Assembly: GCA_022414725.1 (NCBI GenBank)
Contig: CM039463.1
Location: 79,174,742 to 79,238,741 of the forward strand
Direction of reading: 5' to 3'
From: Microglena sp. YARC
Taxonomy: Eukaryota > Chlorophyta > Chlorophyceae > Chlamydomonadales > Chlamydomonadaceae
Length of the DNA: 64,000 nucleotides
The translations under genes and the position numbers were made by a program. Positions 1 to 12,053 of this stretch are shown one piece after another. The notes beneath the pieces were generated by a model, which had not been told where the DNA came from, did not search any database, and saw nothing but the letters and a program-made list of their open reading frames with translations. Numbering within the stretch: the first letter of the stretch is position 1; each line of letters begins with the position of its first letter.

Positions 1-2110
1 CCTGAGTCGATTTGGTGGTCAACCACTACACTGATTACGTAGACGAACCCGTTCGAATTTCGTAGAGGGGTCGTCGGTAGCCCAGAAAGATCGGGGTAGG
101 GGCGAATTATCGGGGATCCATCGGGGACGTAAGCCTGGAGTAGTATGGACACGTGGAACGTAGGGTGGATGCGTCAGCCCTCGAGGAGGTCGATGGTCGT
201 GGTCGTTTAGCGTCTGGGCGCTGTCGATCCTCGGAAAGGCCTGTTTCGCACAGTCCAAGGCGTTGGTCACATACCATGTTGAACCCTAGACACCGCCTGA
301 GGGCTGTCAGAAGGGAGTATCGTGTCGGGAGGTTGGAGAGCGACTCGTGTGAAGCAATAATCGGATGCAATTGGTCTCAGTTGGTAAGGCGGTCGGGATT
401 GCCATCGGGGTCAGCGTGCGTGCGCTGTCGTTCGGAAGGGAGACTTATGAGGGGTGATCAGTCCCTGTTTTGTCCCTGGTTCGTTTTCGTTGTGTGTACG
501 GTTCGTTGTGTGTGTTACGGACCTGGCCAGGTATATTTTTCGTGGATTCAGACCCCTCTGATTTTGGTAAGCCCACGTATGGGGAGCGGTTGTAGCGTGC
601 CTTGGCAGCGCTCGTGTGAAGCCTTCACCGATTGGCACGAATGACAGGATCGAACGTAATCGTTAACATCAAGGCGAATCGTAGGCCATCAGTACTAACG
701 GCCAATAGAGTTGAACGTGCGTTCGAACCCCGGGTGCCCGCCACACTGGGTATAATGGAAGGCGAACAAGATGCGACTCTTGAGGGCGTTGCCATTTGGG
801 ACCACGATCTGCGCCGCGGATGCTGAACGTTTAGAGCGGCCTGAACCAACACAGGAGCCAACGGGGCGTAGGGTAAGGTGTTGCGTGTTTCGGGAACACC
901 GGAACCAAGAGTCACGTTCGGACGCGAGCAAAATATCGGGGAAATTTTCACGAGGGTGGATAGGGTCGAGTCGTTCCACGGAGAAAAAATCATGTATTGC
1001 TTACGTGAAAGCCTCGGGCTTGCTTACGTGAAAGCATCGATTGATGTGCGAGGTAGACCAGTGGTTCGTGATCAGTATCGATTTCGAATTCGCCTGTACA
1101 TTCTTCGAGATAGCATCGCCATTCCTTAAGCGCGAGTTTTCGAGATCTTGTGGGAAGGGAAAGCAATCGGCCAACCCTCCTGAAGGAGAACGCCCCCCGG
1201 CCCTCGATGGAAGCGTCCGTGCGTGACAGATCGAAATTGTTACGTTGGATCGGGGTGGGCAAGCAGAGGAGCGTTGGTAAGGCTTTCGTTTATAGCGTTG
1301 AAGGCACTTTGACAGTCTTGGGTCCAGGCCGCCGCAAAACCTGATCCCCGTAGTCCGGCGTTCCGTTACCCAAGGGCTTGCCTGCCAGCGTTAAATACCA
1401 ACCCACGGGTCGTGTCGATTTTTCAATCGCGGTCAGAGGGGGTGCGAGTGCGGGGTACACTAGTGGAACGGTTGTACATGCTTCGAGCAGGTCGGAGTCG
1501 GGCAGGCGTGACTGCCCTGACGTGCGTTTTGTTGACTCGATTGCCATCCCCCGTGAGCACGTGGCCGAGATACTTCACTTCGGGAGTTCGGGTTGGAAGA
1601 ATCTGCCTGTTTCGGGTAGGACCATTCGGTTGTCCCTTCGTGTTCTGCATAGTCTACTGAAGAGAAGTATGTCTTCCAACTAAACGACGATGAATATGCC
1701 AATGAAATCTCGGGAGCTGTCTATCATGAAGGCCGATGGGGCGATGGCGAGTCCGGACGGCAGGACTTTCTATACTATTACTCGTGGGGGGGAAAATGGG
1801 CTGACGAAGCCTATCGTGACCAAGTCATGGACTTGTTGTTGAACCTCGAGGAGGCCAGCGGGAGACACTCGGTGTCCGCGTGAGGATTTCAGAGATGCCG
1901 CCAGTGATGGGGCAAACAAACGAGGTATCCCGTCGAAGGACCTGTATTCGTTTTGCATGGGGATTTCCGGAAGTTGAACGATTCCCAATTGAACAATCTC
2001 AGCTCGAGCTTCGTTCACTTTGCTGCACTCGGGGAAGTCGACAGATCGCTAAATGCGTACGAGCGCAGCGGAATGCACGCGGAACGCACGCGGGGTACGC
2101 GATTAGTCAT
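1..2110 (-). pseudogene. Ty3/gypsy (chromovirus-like) pol remnant, left arm
   Basis: Minus-strand fragments in several frames match Ty3/gypsy pol in the expected order. From high to low coordinates these are: RT start (VSPAGLLEVQQQVHDL near 1,850-1,900), RT palm end with VV-stop-LED at 1,680-1,682 where YxDD is expected, RT thumb (VKYLGHVLTGDG), RNase H with FEIDTDHEPLVYL near 1,060, and the integrase HHCC zinc region (HPGFERTF near 730, then CHSCQ). Many frameshifts and stops make this a dead copy. It has one extra base near 870 relative to the right arm, which breaks a frame left open there. The element continues off the left edge. Confidence 0.85.
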
Positions 2111-2170
2111 AGCTAGTTAATGACTAAGAACTTCTAAGCCCTATACCCGCGTCGCCTGTAGCTCGGAATC

Positions 2171-2456
2171 CTGAGACATTTCGCCTACATTTAGCCAAGG
2201 CGGATTGTCGTCGAAATGTCTCAGACTTCTGAGACATTTCGCCTACATTTCGCCAAGGCGGATTGTCGTCGAAAAGTCTCAGACTTCTGAGACTTTTCGC
2301 CTACATTTAGCCAAGGCGGATTGTCGTCGAAATGTCTCAGACTTCTGAGACTTTTCGCCTACATTTAGCCAAGGCGGATTGTCGTCGAAATGTCTCAGAC
2401 TTCTGAGACATTTCGCCTACATTTAGCCAAGGCGGATTGTCGTCGAAATGTCTCAG
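2171..2456. repeat. Five 58-bp hairpin-forming tandem repeats (left arm)
   Basis: CTGAGAC occurs at 2,171, 2,229, 2,287, 2,345 and 2,403, giving an exact 58-bp period. Each unit begins CTGAGACATTTCG (or ACTTTTCG) and ends CGAAATGTCTCAG (or CGAAAAGTCTCAG), so single units or neighbouring half-units can fold into 13-bp stems. The central part holds CCAAGGCGGATTGTCG. The same five units with the same variants in mirrored order are at 38,094-38,379. Confidence 0.95.
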
Positions 2457-2460
2457 ACTT

Positions 2461-3157
2461 CTACCACTACCGGAAGTGTTTTTTCTGCTTGTGGACCGGT
2501 ACACAGCAGAGTTTGTCTTTCAGTGTACCCCGGCCTGCAAACAATGGGTGATAACATGTTTAAAAGTCATAAATGTTTTGAGTGACTCAGTCTAACTAGT
2601 GCTTGGGATAGTTACACCAGTTAACAGACATCATGCTGACTGATGTCTTGTGGGGAAAGGATTGTATTGCAAATAAGGATGCAGTGATTCACACTGAATG
2701 ACGTAAGCAAGCCAGGAGCCACTCTTACTAAATGAATTTTAATATATGAAGGTCGAAATATTATTACATGCTATTGGTGCACTAAATTAGTTACTTGTTA
2801 TAGCTTGTCAGTGGGTTGTACTACCTGGTGTGAGGGTGATAATGTGTTTGGAGTTAATGAGAGTGGTGTTGTGCATAGTATATGAGCAAGTGTGAGTAAT
2901 GCTAGCATGTGTGTGAATTGATCAAGCTAGTGTAGAGTAAGAGGTACTACCTCTGCCTTCCCGGGACCGTTCGTGTGCGGAATGATAACTCACTACAATG
3001 CGATTGATGTCAGAATGTGAAAGAATTGTAACGCAACTGAAGGTGCGCGAAGGGCAGTGCGAATGGCAGTGCCAGACGCTAGAAGCCTTTCTGACTGAAT
3101 TAGCTTTAAATTAGCGTGTTTGGATGTCGTTGTTGTACTCCACTCAGGGAACCGACC
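2461..3157. other. No gene seen (left arm)
   Basis: Ordinary-looking intergenic sequence without a supported reading frame. It is mirrored at about 37,395-38,093 in the right arm. Confidence 0.5.
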
Positions 3158-3607
3158 GATTATCTGAGGAGTATCTAGATACGTACCTGCTTATTTCAAA
3201 TTATTATCTCAGATATTTATCTCAGATACCATGATATCACAGATACCGGTGCATAGATACTGATATCTGTAGTATCTAGATACTGCTTAGAGAGTATCTA
3301 GACAATATCTAGATACGGATATCTGTGTTTCTAGATACTGCTTAGAGAGTATCTAAACAATATCTAGATACGGATATCTGTATTTCTAGATACTGCCTAG
3401 AGAGTATCTAGACAATATCTAGATACGAATATCTGTACTTCTAGATACTGTTTAGATAGCTTCTACACAATATCTGAAACCGTACATGCGCCTGTATCTG
3501 TGGTAGCTAGATAACATCTAGATAGTATCTGTACAATATCTGAGACAAATATCTGAGATAATAATTTGAAACGAGCAGATACGTATCTGGATGCTCTTCA
3601 GATAATC
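3158..3607. mobile_element. Foldback/MITE-like element with long inverted ends (left arm)
   Basis: The ends are inverted copies of each other over about 70 bp: GATTATCTGAGGAGTATC at the left and, in reverse complement, GATTATCTGAAGAGCATC at the right, both continuing to TTTCAAATTATTATCTCAGA. The interior is a tandem array of about 60-bp units built from TATCTAGATA and GATATCTG palindromes. No coding potential is seen. This copy is about 25 bp shorter than the right-arm copy at 36,920-37,394; the missing part lies in the palindromic interior. I did not find a clear target-site duplication. Confidence 0.75.
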
Positions 3608-4104
3608 TCGAAATTGTATTACAACTTGTTCATGGTGATCATTAAATCATCCCATGAGTTAGTTTACATAAATATGAAGTAAAGTTGTGCTTCTCAACAA
3701 CTTGATAGATAGGTAGCTTCAATTAAACACCATTGTACAGGCAAAATTACTTACTACTAACGTAAACCTCACTCGTAACATTTCTAACTCATATGGCCAA
3801 AAATAAATCAACAAATTATAATAAGCAAGCAACCACACAAATTACGACCACACCTCATCCTACCAGTTGTACAATTTGTGATATCTGCATGGCAGTGCAT
3901 TCATCCATTAGATTGTCAGCAACGCAACTAGCTACAAGACACATACTTCTTATTTGGGAATTATATGCTTAGGGCGCACTAGCTACTATCTTTATGAGTA
4001 ATAAAGTCTCACGAGATCCCATCCTTCAAGACTCAAGAGTGCCAAACAGCTAGCCTCTATATAGCAGCTAGCCCTTCTCCTACACTCCAGTCCTATCTAG
4101 CTAT
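3608..4104. other. No gene seen (left arm)
   Basis: AT-rich spacer between the foldback element and the last exon of the minus-strand gene. Only short scattered frames are present. It is mirrored at about 36,424-36,919. Confidence 0.5.
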
Positions 4105-4539
4105 TTACCCCCTGCCCCCTTTTCGTCCTGCCGCTGCCCCCCTTTTCTCTCGGCCTGCAGGTTTTGCAGCAGCTGCAGATGTATCCAATCCGTAGATGTC
4201 AGATAGATCCAATCCGTCCACGCGAGCTGCCTTCTTCTTTGCTGGGCTTGTGACCTCCTCATTCATGGCAGTCTCCGTTTCATTGCCAAGCGCTGGAAGG
4301 GCCAAGCTATTGCCACGCGCTACATGGCATCAAGTTGCCTTCATAATACTCAACCAAGTCCCCCACGTCCCCATGGAAGCATCCTGGAGCCTAAGCACCT
4401 GAATAAGGCATATGGGAAGTTTTTTCATGTTGGAATTGTGAATCACATATGTTATGTCAGTAAATTAGGCACTAATTGAGTCAGTCATTCAGCTAGTTAG
4501 TCATCGATATGTCAGTCTGGTAGCTTAAAAAAAGTAATA

Positions 4540-4700
4540 ATAACGCCTGGTGCGGTGGGGTGGTATTTAGGGAAACCCGTCGTACGCGGGCAGAGAACGG
4601 TCTACCACCTCGACTGGACAAGCTACCATTACGGTTGTCAACGACCTGCAACGCTCAGAGCGACCGTAGGGGGAATGGAACCCCCGACCCGCTTCGTTTT
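4540..4700. repeat. Dispersed element sharing ACCAGGCGTTATT-type end (left arm)
   Basis: The segment resembles, in reverse orientation, 59,138-59,240: both have blocks around TGGTAGC-TGTCC, CCGTTCTCT and ACCAGGCGTTATT in the same order. It is mirrored at about 35,830-35,990. It may be a diverged short non-autonomous transposon; boundaries are unclear. Confidence 0.35.
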
Positions 4701-4815
4701 AGCAATTTTGGTGTACTCAGGGAGCTAGATATACATTTGGAACGAGCAGTTCGTCAGCTGGCTACATGAGTGGGGGGCAGGGACCAACAATGGATGGCAG
4801 GCAATATACCATACA

Positions 4816-4816
<1 letters not shown>

Positions 4817-4864
<48 letters not shown>

Positions 4865-4870
4865 GGGGGG
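4817..4870. repeat. Poly-G tract (47 G, then A, then 6 G)
   Basis: An uninterrupted run of 47 G, within an intron of the minus-strand gene. The mirrored tract at 35,687-35,709 has 23 C after an earlier interrupted C run. The length difference may be biological or a basecalling artefact. Confidence 0.95.
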
Positions 4871-5264
4871 CAGGTTGTGGGACCAGCAATGAAGGTCAGG
4901 CTATATAGACGGGGGGCAGGCTATATACACGAGGGCAGCAGGCTATATACAATTCATGTATGACTAACCGCGTACTGCATGGTTGACTCACGGAACGAAG
5001 TATCAAAAAAAATGCAATTCCAATGATGCCCATGGGCAAGCAAGAGTGCAAGATGTATCCTACCTTTCAATGGTTGCGCCATTAACCTCTGGGAGACATC
5101 AATAGCCTCGGTGTCCCACCTAGCAAAGACCACGTCCTTCCACTTGGTCTCTCCTTCCTCGGCAAAGGTAATGAGCCACAACAATGCCTGCCTCTTCCTC
5201 CCCTCCAGCCAATCAGTTTTCGTCTTCTGGTTCCCATTTCGGTGGGAGATTTCCCTACATAAAT

Positions 5265-5575
5265 GAGGGGCCAGATGAGCTGAGTGAGATGTTGTGAGTG
5301 ATGAGAAGCGCTGTGTGAACATATGAGCTGAGTGAAGATATTATAACAAGGGGGGGGGGGGCGATGAAATGAGTCAGATGCTCTGATTGATGAGCTGAGC
5401 TGAGCGAGATACGCCAAGTGAGAAGATAAGCTTAATGGGATGCGCTTAGTGAGATGCGCTGAGTGATGAGATGAGCTACGTAATATGCGCTAAGTGATGA
5501 GATGAATAGAGAGATGAGATGAGTGAAATTCGCTATTTTGCAGGGCTTAGGGATGAGATAAGCTGAATGAGATGA
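5265..5575. repeat. Degenerate GATGAG/CTGAGTGAGAT minisatellite in an intron
   Basis: Short words such as GATGAGCTGAGTGAGATG recur with variation between the exons at 5,064-5,254 and 5,824-6,058. The mirrored tract is about 34,970-35,285. A 12-G run interrupts it at about 5,350. No coding role is evident. Confidence 0.6.
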
Positions 5576-7275
5576 GCTGCACTGCAAATTTAGACTGTCT
5601 TTGGCACCCTTGCCACCCCGCTGCAGACCCCCCCCCCCACCACCACCACCACACACACGCACGCACACACAAAATGCACCCTTTAAACCTAAATAAAAGG
5701 ATCCTAAGACCCTAGCAAATTAGCAATGCTAATTGTGATATGCTGAGTGATAAGATGAACTGAGTAACAAGAGCTAAGTGGGCCAATGATGAGATATAAT
5801 AAATAAATAAGAGCTGATCTTACCTTGTGATGGCGGCCGGTATGGCTTCATTGCAGGCTTGGCAAGTTCATGGATCCCAGTCCCAAACTGGGCCACGGCC
5901 TGCATCATTACATAGCCTGCTTAGGCCTTGATCGACCAAATGCAGACTGCCCCCCAAACTTTCATCTTCGGCTCTGAACTGTTGCCTGTGGCAGCACTCT
6001 TCAAGACATTGTATCCAGTGGTGTCATCAATAGGCACGAACGAGCCTCCATCAAGTGCCTGCAACATGCACGTGGTTGGAGAGTGTGTAAGATGTGATAT
6101 TGATTGGCTTACCAACCGGCAGACAGACTGAATACGTGACTGATTCACTAAGTCACTGACTCACTTCCTGATTGACAGACTCGGTGACTGGGTGACTGAC
6201 ATACTGACTTACAAAAAAACTGACTTGTTGCCCGACTGCCTGTCTAATTGCCTGGCTGGTTAGTTGGCCTTGCCACTGCTGCTGTGCAAAACAGATCACC
6301 GATCTAGGCAGCTGCATGGGAGCTCCACAGGTCATCTTATTAGGTTGGTGCATGCAATGTACATACATCAAACAGGGATAAGCTCTACATAGCATCTGTC
6401 ACACCTGCAATCTAAAAACAACACTTAAACTCCAGAGATCACCAGACTACAAGGCAGCTGCATGCAATCTGAACCCCGTCGCTAATTTCAGGTGGACTGC
6501 TATACAGATAGCAGATCACAAGGAGGCTAGGCAGCTGCATGGCAGATCGACACATCCTTTCATCAGGTTGGTGCTTGCATTGTACATACAGTAAGCACTA
6601 TCAATGAACTCATACCTGTCCGATGAGTTTTGTGACCACAGTGCTGACACTTCAATTCCAGAAGTCCCAGGTCCAGAGATCTCTTGCTCCCTGAGCTTTT
6701 CCTCGATGACGAATGCTTCTCAGGAGGAATCTCGGACTTGACAGGGGACTTCCTAGAGGACAGCTTCTCAAGCGAGCTGGCTTGCACCTAAGCATGTAGA
6801 TCGAAGAGCAAATATGAATCACACCCAATTTGAAATGTACCGGTATGGGGACTGTAACTAACATGCACAGATGCGTGGCGACGGATTGCGCAAAATACCC
6901 TACCCTCGATACAGGAGTCTTCGAGCAAAGAGCACCACGATTTCTTGGCCCAGTCTGCGGCCGGCAACTTAAGCTCCGTTGTAGCATCTCCCAACAGCGT
7001 CTTCTGGATCGACGTGAAATGCGTCGGGGGTCTTGGATGGGCTCCAGTTCATATGAAACACGAGCTTGAGTGGATCCGGAAGGAAGAAGTCAACCAAGTT
7101 GAGAGGTTAGCATACGAAGGGAATATGTCTGCAGGTGTTGATTCACTGATCATCAAAGACGAATTGGGAAGAAGGGATGAAAGGAAGATAATAAGCGCCT
7201 ATCGGCGGTGGTCAAGTTTGACCTAGTCTGATGAATTGAAAACTGCCGATCCGACGCACTCAACTGAGTGGGAGC

Positions 7276-7509
7276 GTGTGTGTTTGTTCGCCCAATTTTG
7301 AATGTGTTAGGACCAAAGGCCAGTTGGGGGGTTACATGGGGGTTATCACGGTACATTGGTCGTTTCGATTGAATGGTCCGTTCGCCCACTGCCAATTCAA
7401 GTATGCCGGGACGAAAACTGCCAGTACATCATACTGGCTTGGATTGTTACATGGCTATTCCTATGGCTTCTCTTTGGTATATCTTCCAATTAAAAGTATA
7501 TCAGTGTAA
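7276..7509 (+). other. Open frame in spacer, unrecognised
   Basis: A 77-codon frame is open on the plus strand and also in the mirrored right arm (33,079-33,287), but the two copies differ in start region and length. No motif is recognised. Because the inverted repeat is recent, openness in both arms is weak evidence. The following stretch to about 8,100 shows no supported gene. Confidence 0.2.
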
Positions 7510-8119
7510 TATGTAACCAGGGATCAGACTAATTAAAATAAGCAGACGAAAATAAAGTACAAGTTTAAACTTAATCATTCAAATGGTTGAGTTTTTAGCT
7601 TCTATTTCATCAGTCTTTACCTTTTCTGATTTCTATGTCTTTAAACATTGCTAAAGATGGCGAGCAACTATAAGCAACCCATAGCCGTGTACTTCAGGTC
7701 GGGGTGGTAAAACCAATTCAACAAAACTACTTATTATCTGCCATAGGAACAACGTTAGTTCCGTTTTTTTTCTTCCGGTTGACTACCCAAAATACATAAT
7801 GATAATAAGGAGTATGCATGTAACAATCAAACCCAATAGTTTATACTACCCGTGTCCATCCTGGCATACATAGCTTATAACTTGAAAGTGAAGTTCTTTA
7901 CATTGATCGCCGTACGTAGTGGGCAGAAACATTATTACCAATTCAAATCGAACAAGAAGATTCTGTACTCCCGCGATTTGCTTTGGCACCCTCTCCTAAC
8001 TGTAGACAAAATATAATACTGTATGTCTCCTTTTGCGGTTTCAAGGGACTAGCTACGTAGCGTGAAAGGGTTTGACCTGATCGATTACACTGACAGTGTG
8101 ACGCCCAAGCCAACATATT

Positions 8120-8370
8120 GTCGGTCACACCTGCAATCTAAATACAACACTTCAACTCTACAGATAGATCACTAGAATGGAAAGACAGCTGTGCTTGCAA
8201 TCTGAACAAGACGCAAATTCAGCTGGACTTCTGTACAAATAGCTGAGCGCCAGGCTGAGCAGCTGCCTGGCAGCTACACAGATAATCCCATGTGGGGTGC
8301 CTGCAATGCATAGGCAGTAAGCGTGGGAGACGACGTTCTACATTTCGTCGGAAAACACCTGCAATCTAAA
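8120..8370. repeat. Single satellite-A-type unit (left arm)
   Basis: One isolated unit begins CACCTGCAATCTAAATAC and contains ACTTCAACTCTACAG, CAGCTGCCTGGCAGCT and TGCCTGCAATGCA. It is an outlying relative of the tandem array that starts near 8,900. Its mirror is about 32,215-32,480. Confidence 0.7.
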
Positions 8371-8634
8371 TATTGGCAAGATTAAGTATTGGCAAATGTC
8401 GTTTCCTTAAAGTGGGTTTCAGAAAAGCATGGAAAACAAACTTGGCAAAGGGGCCTATGGCTTTGACTGTCTCAAGCTCATACCCGAATCCAGTTAGCAA
8501 AGGGTCTTATGTTATTGTTACATTACCTTGTTACATGTTCTCAAAGTAGTCTACCCAAGCTTGCTGTAAAACCATGTGACAATTTAAATCAGGAGCACTA
8601 ACCTTCTAGGGCCTAGTAAGCCAGACCGATACAA

Positions 8635-8666
8635 GTCTCCAGCCAGTCAAATTGCTGGCTGGAGAC
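8635..8666. repeat. Perfect 12-bp-stem hairpin (left arm)
   Basis: GTCTCCAGCCAG and CTGGCTGGAGAC flank an 8-nt loop. The sequence from the hairpin's second half into ACACGTAACCAAATTCA closely matches the end of the 33-bp tandem array near 63,054-63,090 and a single copy near 60,005-60,040. The mirrored hairpin is at 31,906-31,937. Confidence 0.85.
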
Positions 8667-8869
8667 ACGTAACCAAATTCAAGGTAAAGTACAAGCTCAC
8701 AAAGAAGTCTGCCTAAGCTTGCTTAAAATAAACCATGTAGCAATTCAAATCAGGAACATTTTACTTGCTAGGGCTTAGTAGACAAGGTACCATGGTAACC
8801 GTAAATTGGCAAAGTCCAACCACCTGGAGTGGTCTTAAGCTGGATACCTAGTACCTGTTTGGCAAAGGG

Positions 8870-10190
8870 TCGTTTCCCAAACCGTTCGCCAATACATAAG
8901 GCTCGTACAGTACAACAACTCTACAGATCACTAGACTGGAAAGGCAGCGGCCTGCAATCTGAACACGCCGATTATTAAGCTGGACTGCTATACTTATAGC
9001 TGAGCGCCAGGCTGGGCAGCTGCCTGGCAGCTCCACAGATCATCTCATCAGGGGGGTGCCTGCAAGGCACAGGCTGTAAGCGCGGGAGACACTCTACATA
9101 TTGTTTGGCCACGCCTGCAATCTAAATCACAACCACTTCAACTCTACATATCACTAGAATGGAAAGGCAGCAGCCTGTAATATGGCACGCGCTATATTAG
9201 CTGGACTGCTATAGCAAATAGCTGAGCGCCAGGCTGGGCAGCTGCCTGGCAGCTCCACAGATCATCTCATCAGGGGGTGCTGCAAGCACAGGCTGTAAGC
9301 GCGGGAGACGCTCTAATCATATCTGTTGGCCACGCCTGCAATCTAAGTAAACACTTCAACTCTACAGATCACTAGACTGGAAAGGCAGCGGCCCTGCAAT
9401 CTGAACACGCGCTTATTAAGCTGATGCTGTACAATAGCTGAGCGCTAGAGCTGGGCAGCTGCGGCAGCTTCACAGATCATCTCATCAGGGGGGGCCTGCA
9501 AGCACAGGCTGTAAGCGCGGGAGACACTCTACATATCGTTGGCCACGCCTGCAATCTAAATAGGCAACACTTCAACTCTACAGATCACTAGACTGGAAAG
9601 GCAGCGGCCTGCATCCTGAGCACGCGCTTATTAAGCTGGACCTGCTGTACAAATGCTGAGCGCTATCGCGGGCTGGGCAGCTGCCTGGCAGCTCCACAGA
9701 TCATCTCATCAGGGGGTGCTGCAAGGCACAGGCTGTAAGGGCAGGGGAAGACCTCTACATATCGTTGGCCAGCCTGCAATCTAAGTACAAGCTTCAACTC
9801 TACAGATATAAACTGGAAAGGCAGCGGCCTGCAATCTGAACACGCCGCTTATTAAGCTGGACTACTGTACAAATAGCTGAGCGCCAGGCTGGCCGCTGGG
9901 GCCTGGCAGCTCAGAAAAAACACAGATCATCTCATCAGGGGGGTGCCTGCAAGGCACAGCTGTAAGCGGGGAGACGCTCTACATATCGTTGGCAACCCTG
10001 CAATCTAAATACATCACAAAACTCTACAGATCACTAGAATGGAAAGGAGCGGCCTGCAATCTGAACGCGGTGAAGGACACCACGCTTATTAAGCTGAACT
10101 GCTGTAACAAATAGCTGAGCGCTAGGCTGGGCAGCTGCCTGGCAGCTCCACCAGATCATCTCATCAGTGGGGGGTGCCTGCAAGGTACAG
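8870..10190. repeat. Satellite family A array (left arm)
   Basis: About six units of roughly 220 bp. Each contains GCCTGCAATCTAAAT, ACTTCAACTCTACAGATCAC, TGGAAAGGCAGCGGCCTGCA, AGCTGAGCGCCAGGCTGGG, CAGCTGCCTGGCAGCTCCAC and CAGGCTGTAAGCGCGGGAGA. Units differ by many single-base indels, which looks like uncorrected long-read noise or old decay. The right arm has only about three to four units (30,885-31,650). Confidence 0.9.
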
Positions 10191-10440
10191 GCACAATGCT
10201 AATGCATGCAGCTACACATGCAATCCTTTCAAACGGTTAGTGAGTTTGGGAATAGGCGATGCCATACATATGCCCAGCATCGCTTGGTTGGCATCGAGCA
10301 ATGTAGGAAGGCACTTGTCGGATGGGCAAGACGCAAGCACCAACTTCATTTGTTAGGCTTCCCGGCAGTACCGGGTACAGTTGGTCCTGAATGTCATGAG
10401 GATCAAAACTTTGTATCAAGGGCATGGTAGCATCTGTACA
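10190..10440. other. Junction between satellite families A and B (left arm)
   Basis: About 250 bp that do not follow either satellite consensus closely. A short open frame lies on each strand with no recognised product. I see no equivalent intact segment at the A/B junction of the right arm (about 30,850-30,900), so this may be an insertion or loss specific to one arm. Confidence 0.4.
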
Positions 10441-11900
10441 TCATATTGTCTGCCACGCCTGCAATCTAAAACAACACTTCAACTCTGCAGATCAACCAGA
10501 CTAGGCAGATGCCTGCAATATGAGCCAGTGACTAGTTCAGCTGGTCGTCTAACAGTGCATATAGCAGGCCACTGAACTAGCAGCTGCCTAGCAGCTGTTA
10601 TATCATATACAAAAGGTTGGCGCCTGCAAATGGACAGACCATACGAGCTGGAGCTGCTGTACATATCGTCTGCCACGCCTGCAATCTATAACACAACACT
10701 TCAAACTCTGCAGATCACCAGACTAGGCAGATGCTGCATATGAGCACATGACTAGTTCAGCTGGTTGTATACAGTGCATATTGCAGGCCACTGGACTAGC
10801 AGCGTGCTAGCAGCTGTACATATAATATACAAAAGGTTGGCGCCTGCAATGGACAGACCATACGAGCTGGAGCTGCTGTACATATATTGTCTGCCACGCC
10901 TGCATATCTAAACACAACACTTCAAGTCTTCAGATCACCCAGACTAGGCAGTGCCTGCAATATGAGCAGTGACTAGTTCAGCTGGTCGTCTACAGTGCAT
11001 ATAGCAGGCCACTGAACTTAGCAGCTGCCTAGCAGCTGTAGTATCATCATATACAAAAGGTTCGCGCAGATGCAATGGACAGACCATAAACGGAGCTGGA
11101 GCTGCTTGTACATATCGTCTGCACGCCTGCAATCTAAAACACAACACTTCAACTCTGCTGATCACCAGACTAGGCAGAATGCCTGCAATATGAGCACATG
11201 ACTTGTTTCAGCTGGTGTCTACGGTGCAATATAGCAGGCCAGCTGGACTAGCAGCTGCCTAGCAGCTGTATATATCATATACAAAGGTTGGCGCCTGCAA
11301 TGGACAGACGCATACGAGCTGGAGCTGCTTTTGTACATATTGTCTGCCACGCCTGCAATCTAAACACAACACTTCAACTCTGGCAGATCACAGACCAGGC
11401 AGATGCCTGAATATGAGCCAGTGACTAGTTCAGCTGGTCGTCTCAGTTACATATAGCAGGCCACTGGACTAGCAGCTGCCTAGCAGCTGTAGATATCATA
11501 TACCAAAAGGTTGGCGCCGCAATGGACAGACCAAACACGAGCTGGAGCTGCTGTACATATTGTTCTGCCACGCCTGCGCGATCTAAACACAACACTTCAA
11601 CTCTGCAGATTGCCCAGTCTTAGCAGATTGCCTGCCCACATGAACACATAAAAATTCGCTTAGAATGCTGTAGCGTATTGTAATCACTAGATTAGCAGCT
11701 GTACATATAATCTAAAGAAGGTTGGCGCCTGCATGGACAGAGCCATAGAGGCTGGAGCTGCTTTCTTAGCATATTGTTGCCATGCCTGCATCTAAACCCA
11801 TCATAACTCTGCGATCGCGCAGACTAGACGTCTTACTGAACATAAGACCACTAATTCAGTAGTTTGTATGTATAAGATACATAGATTGGCTGTGTACATA
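10440..11900. repeat. Satellite family B array (left arm)
   Basis: About six to seven units of roughly 220 bp with ACGCCTGCAATCTAAACAC, CTCTGCAGATCACCAGACTA, GACTAGTTCAGCTGGTCGTC, CAGTGCATATAGCAGGCCAC, AGCAGCTGCCTAGCAGCTGT and TTGGCGCCTGCAATGGACAG. It shares its first half with family A. Units become increasingly degraded after 11,560, toward the assembly gap. Confidence 0.9.
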
Positions 11901-12053
11901 TAATATCAAGGTTGCTCCGCTGCATTGACCAGACAGAAGAGCTGGAGCGGCTCGTCATAGCGCCATGCCACGCCGCAAGAGGAACACAGCACTTCAACGC
12001 GACGAGGCCCACACGAGGCAAGCGGAGCCGGCACGCTAGAAAACAGTACAACT

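Larger units (their letters stand above)
4105..7068 (-). pseudogene. Unidentified multi-exon gene, left-arm copy
   Basis: This is the mirror of 33,482-36,423. Candidate exons on the minus strand are about 6,906-7,068, 6,616-6,787, 5,824-6,058, 5,064-5,254 and 4,105-4,400, bounded by AG...GT-type sites. Residues include a lysine/serine-rich segment (SSRKSPVKSEIPPEKHSSS), a globular-looking exon with FARWDTEAIDVSQRL, and a basic C-terminus with KKKAARVDGLDLSDIYGLD followed by alanine/glycine/lysine-rich residues. The 5,064-5,254 exon is open in this arm but shifted by one base in the right arm. An in-frame TGA upstream in the last exon and a frame break after a six-G run (both arms) suggest decay, or an exon structure I have not solved. 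I do not recognise the family. Confidence 0.45.

Noticed and set aside
153..1031. Plus-strand frames at the left end (for example 153-644)
   Set aside because: Antisense shadows of the decayed gypsy pol on the minus strand.
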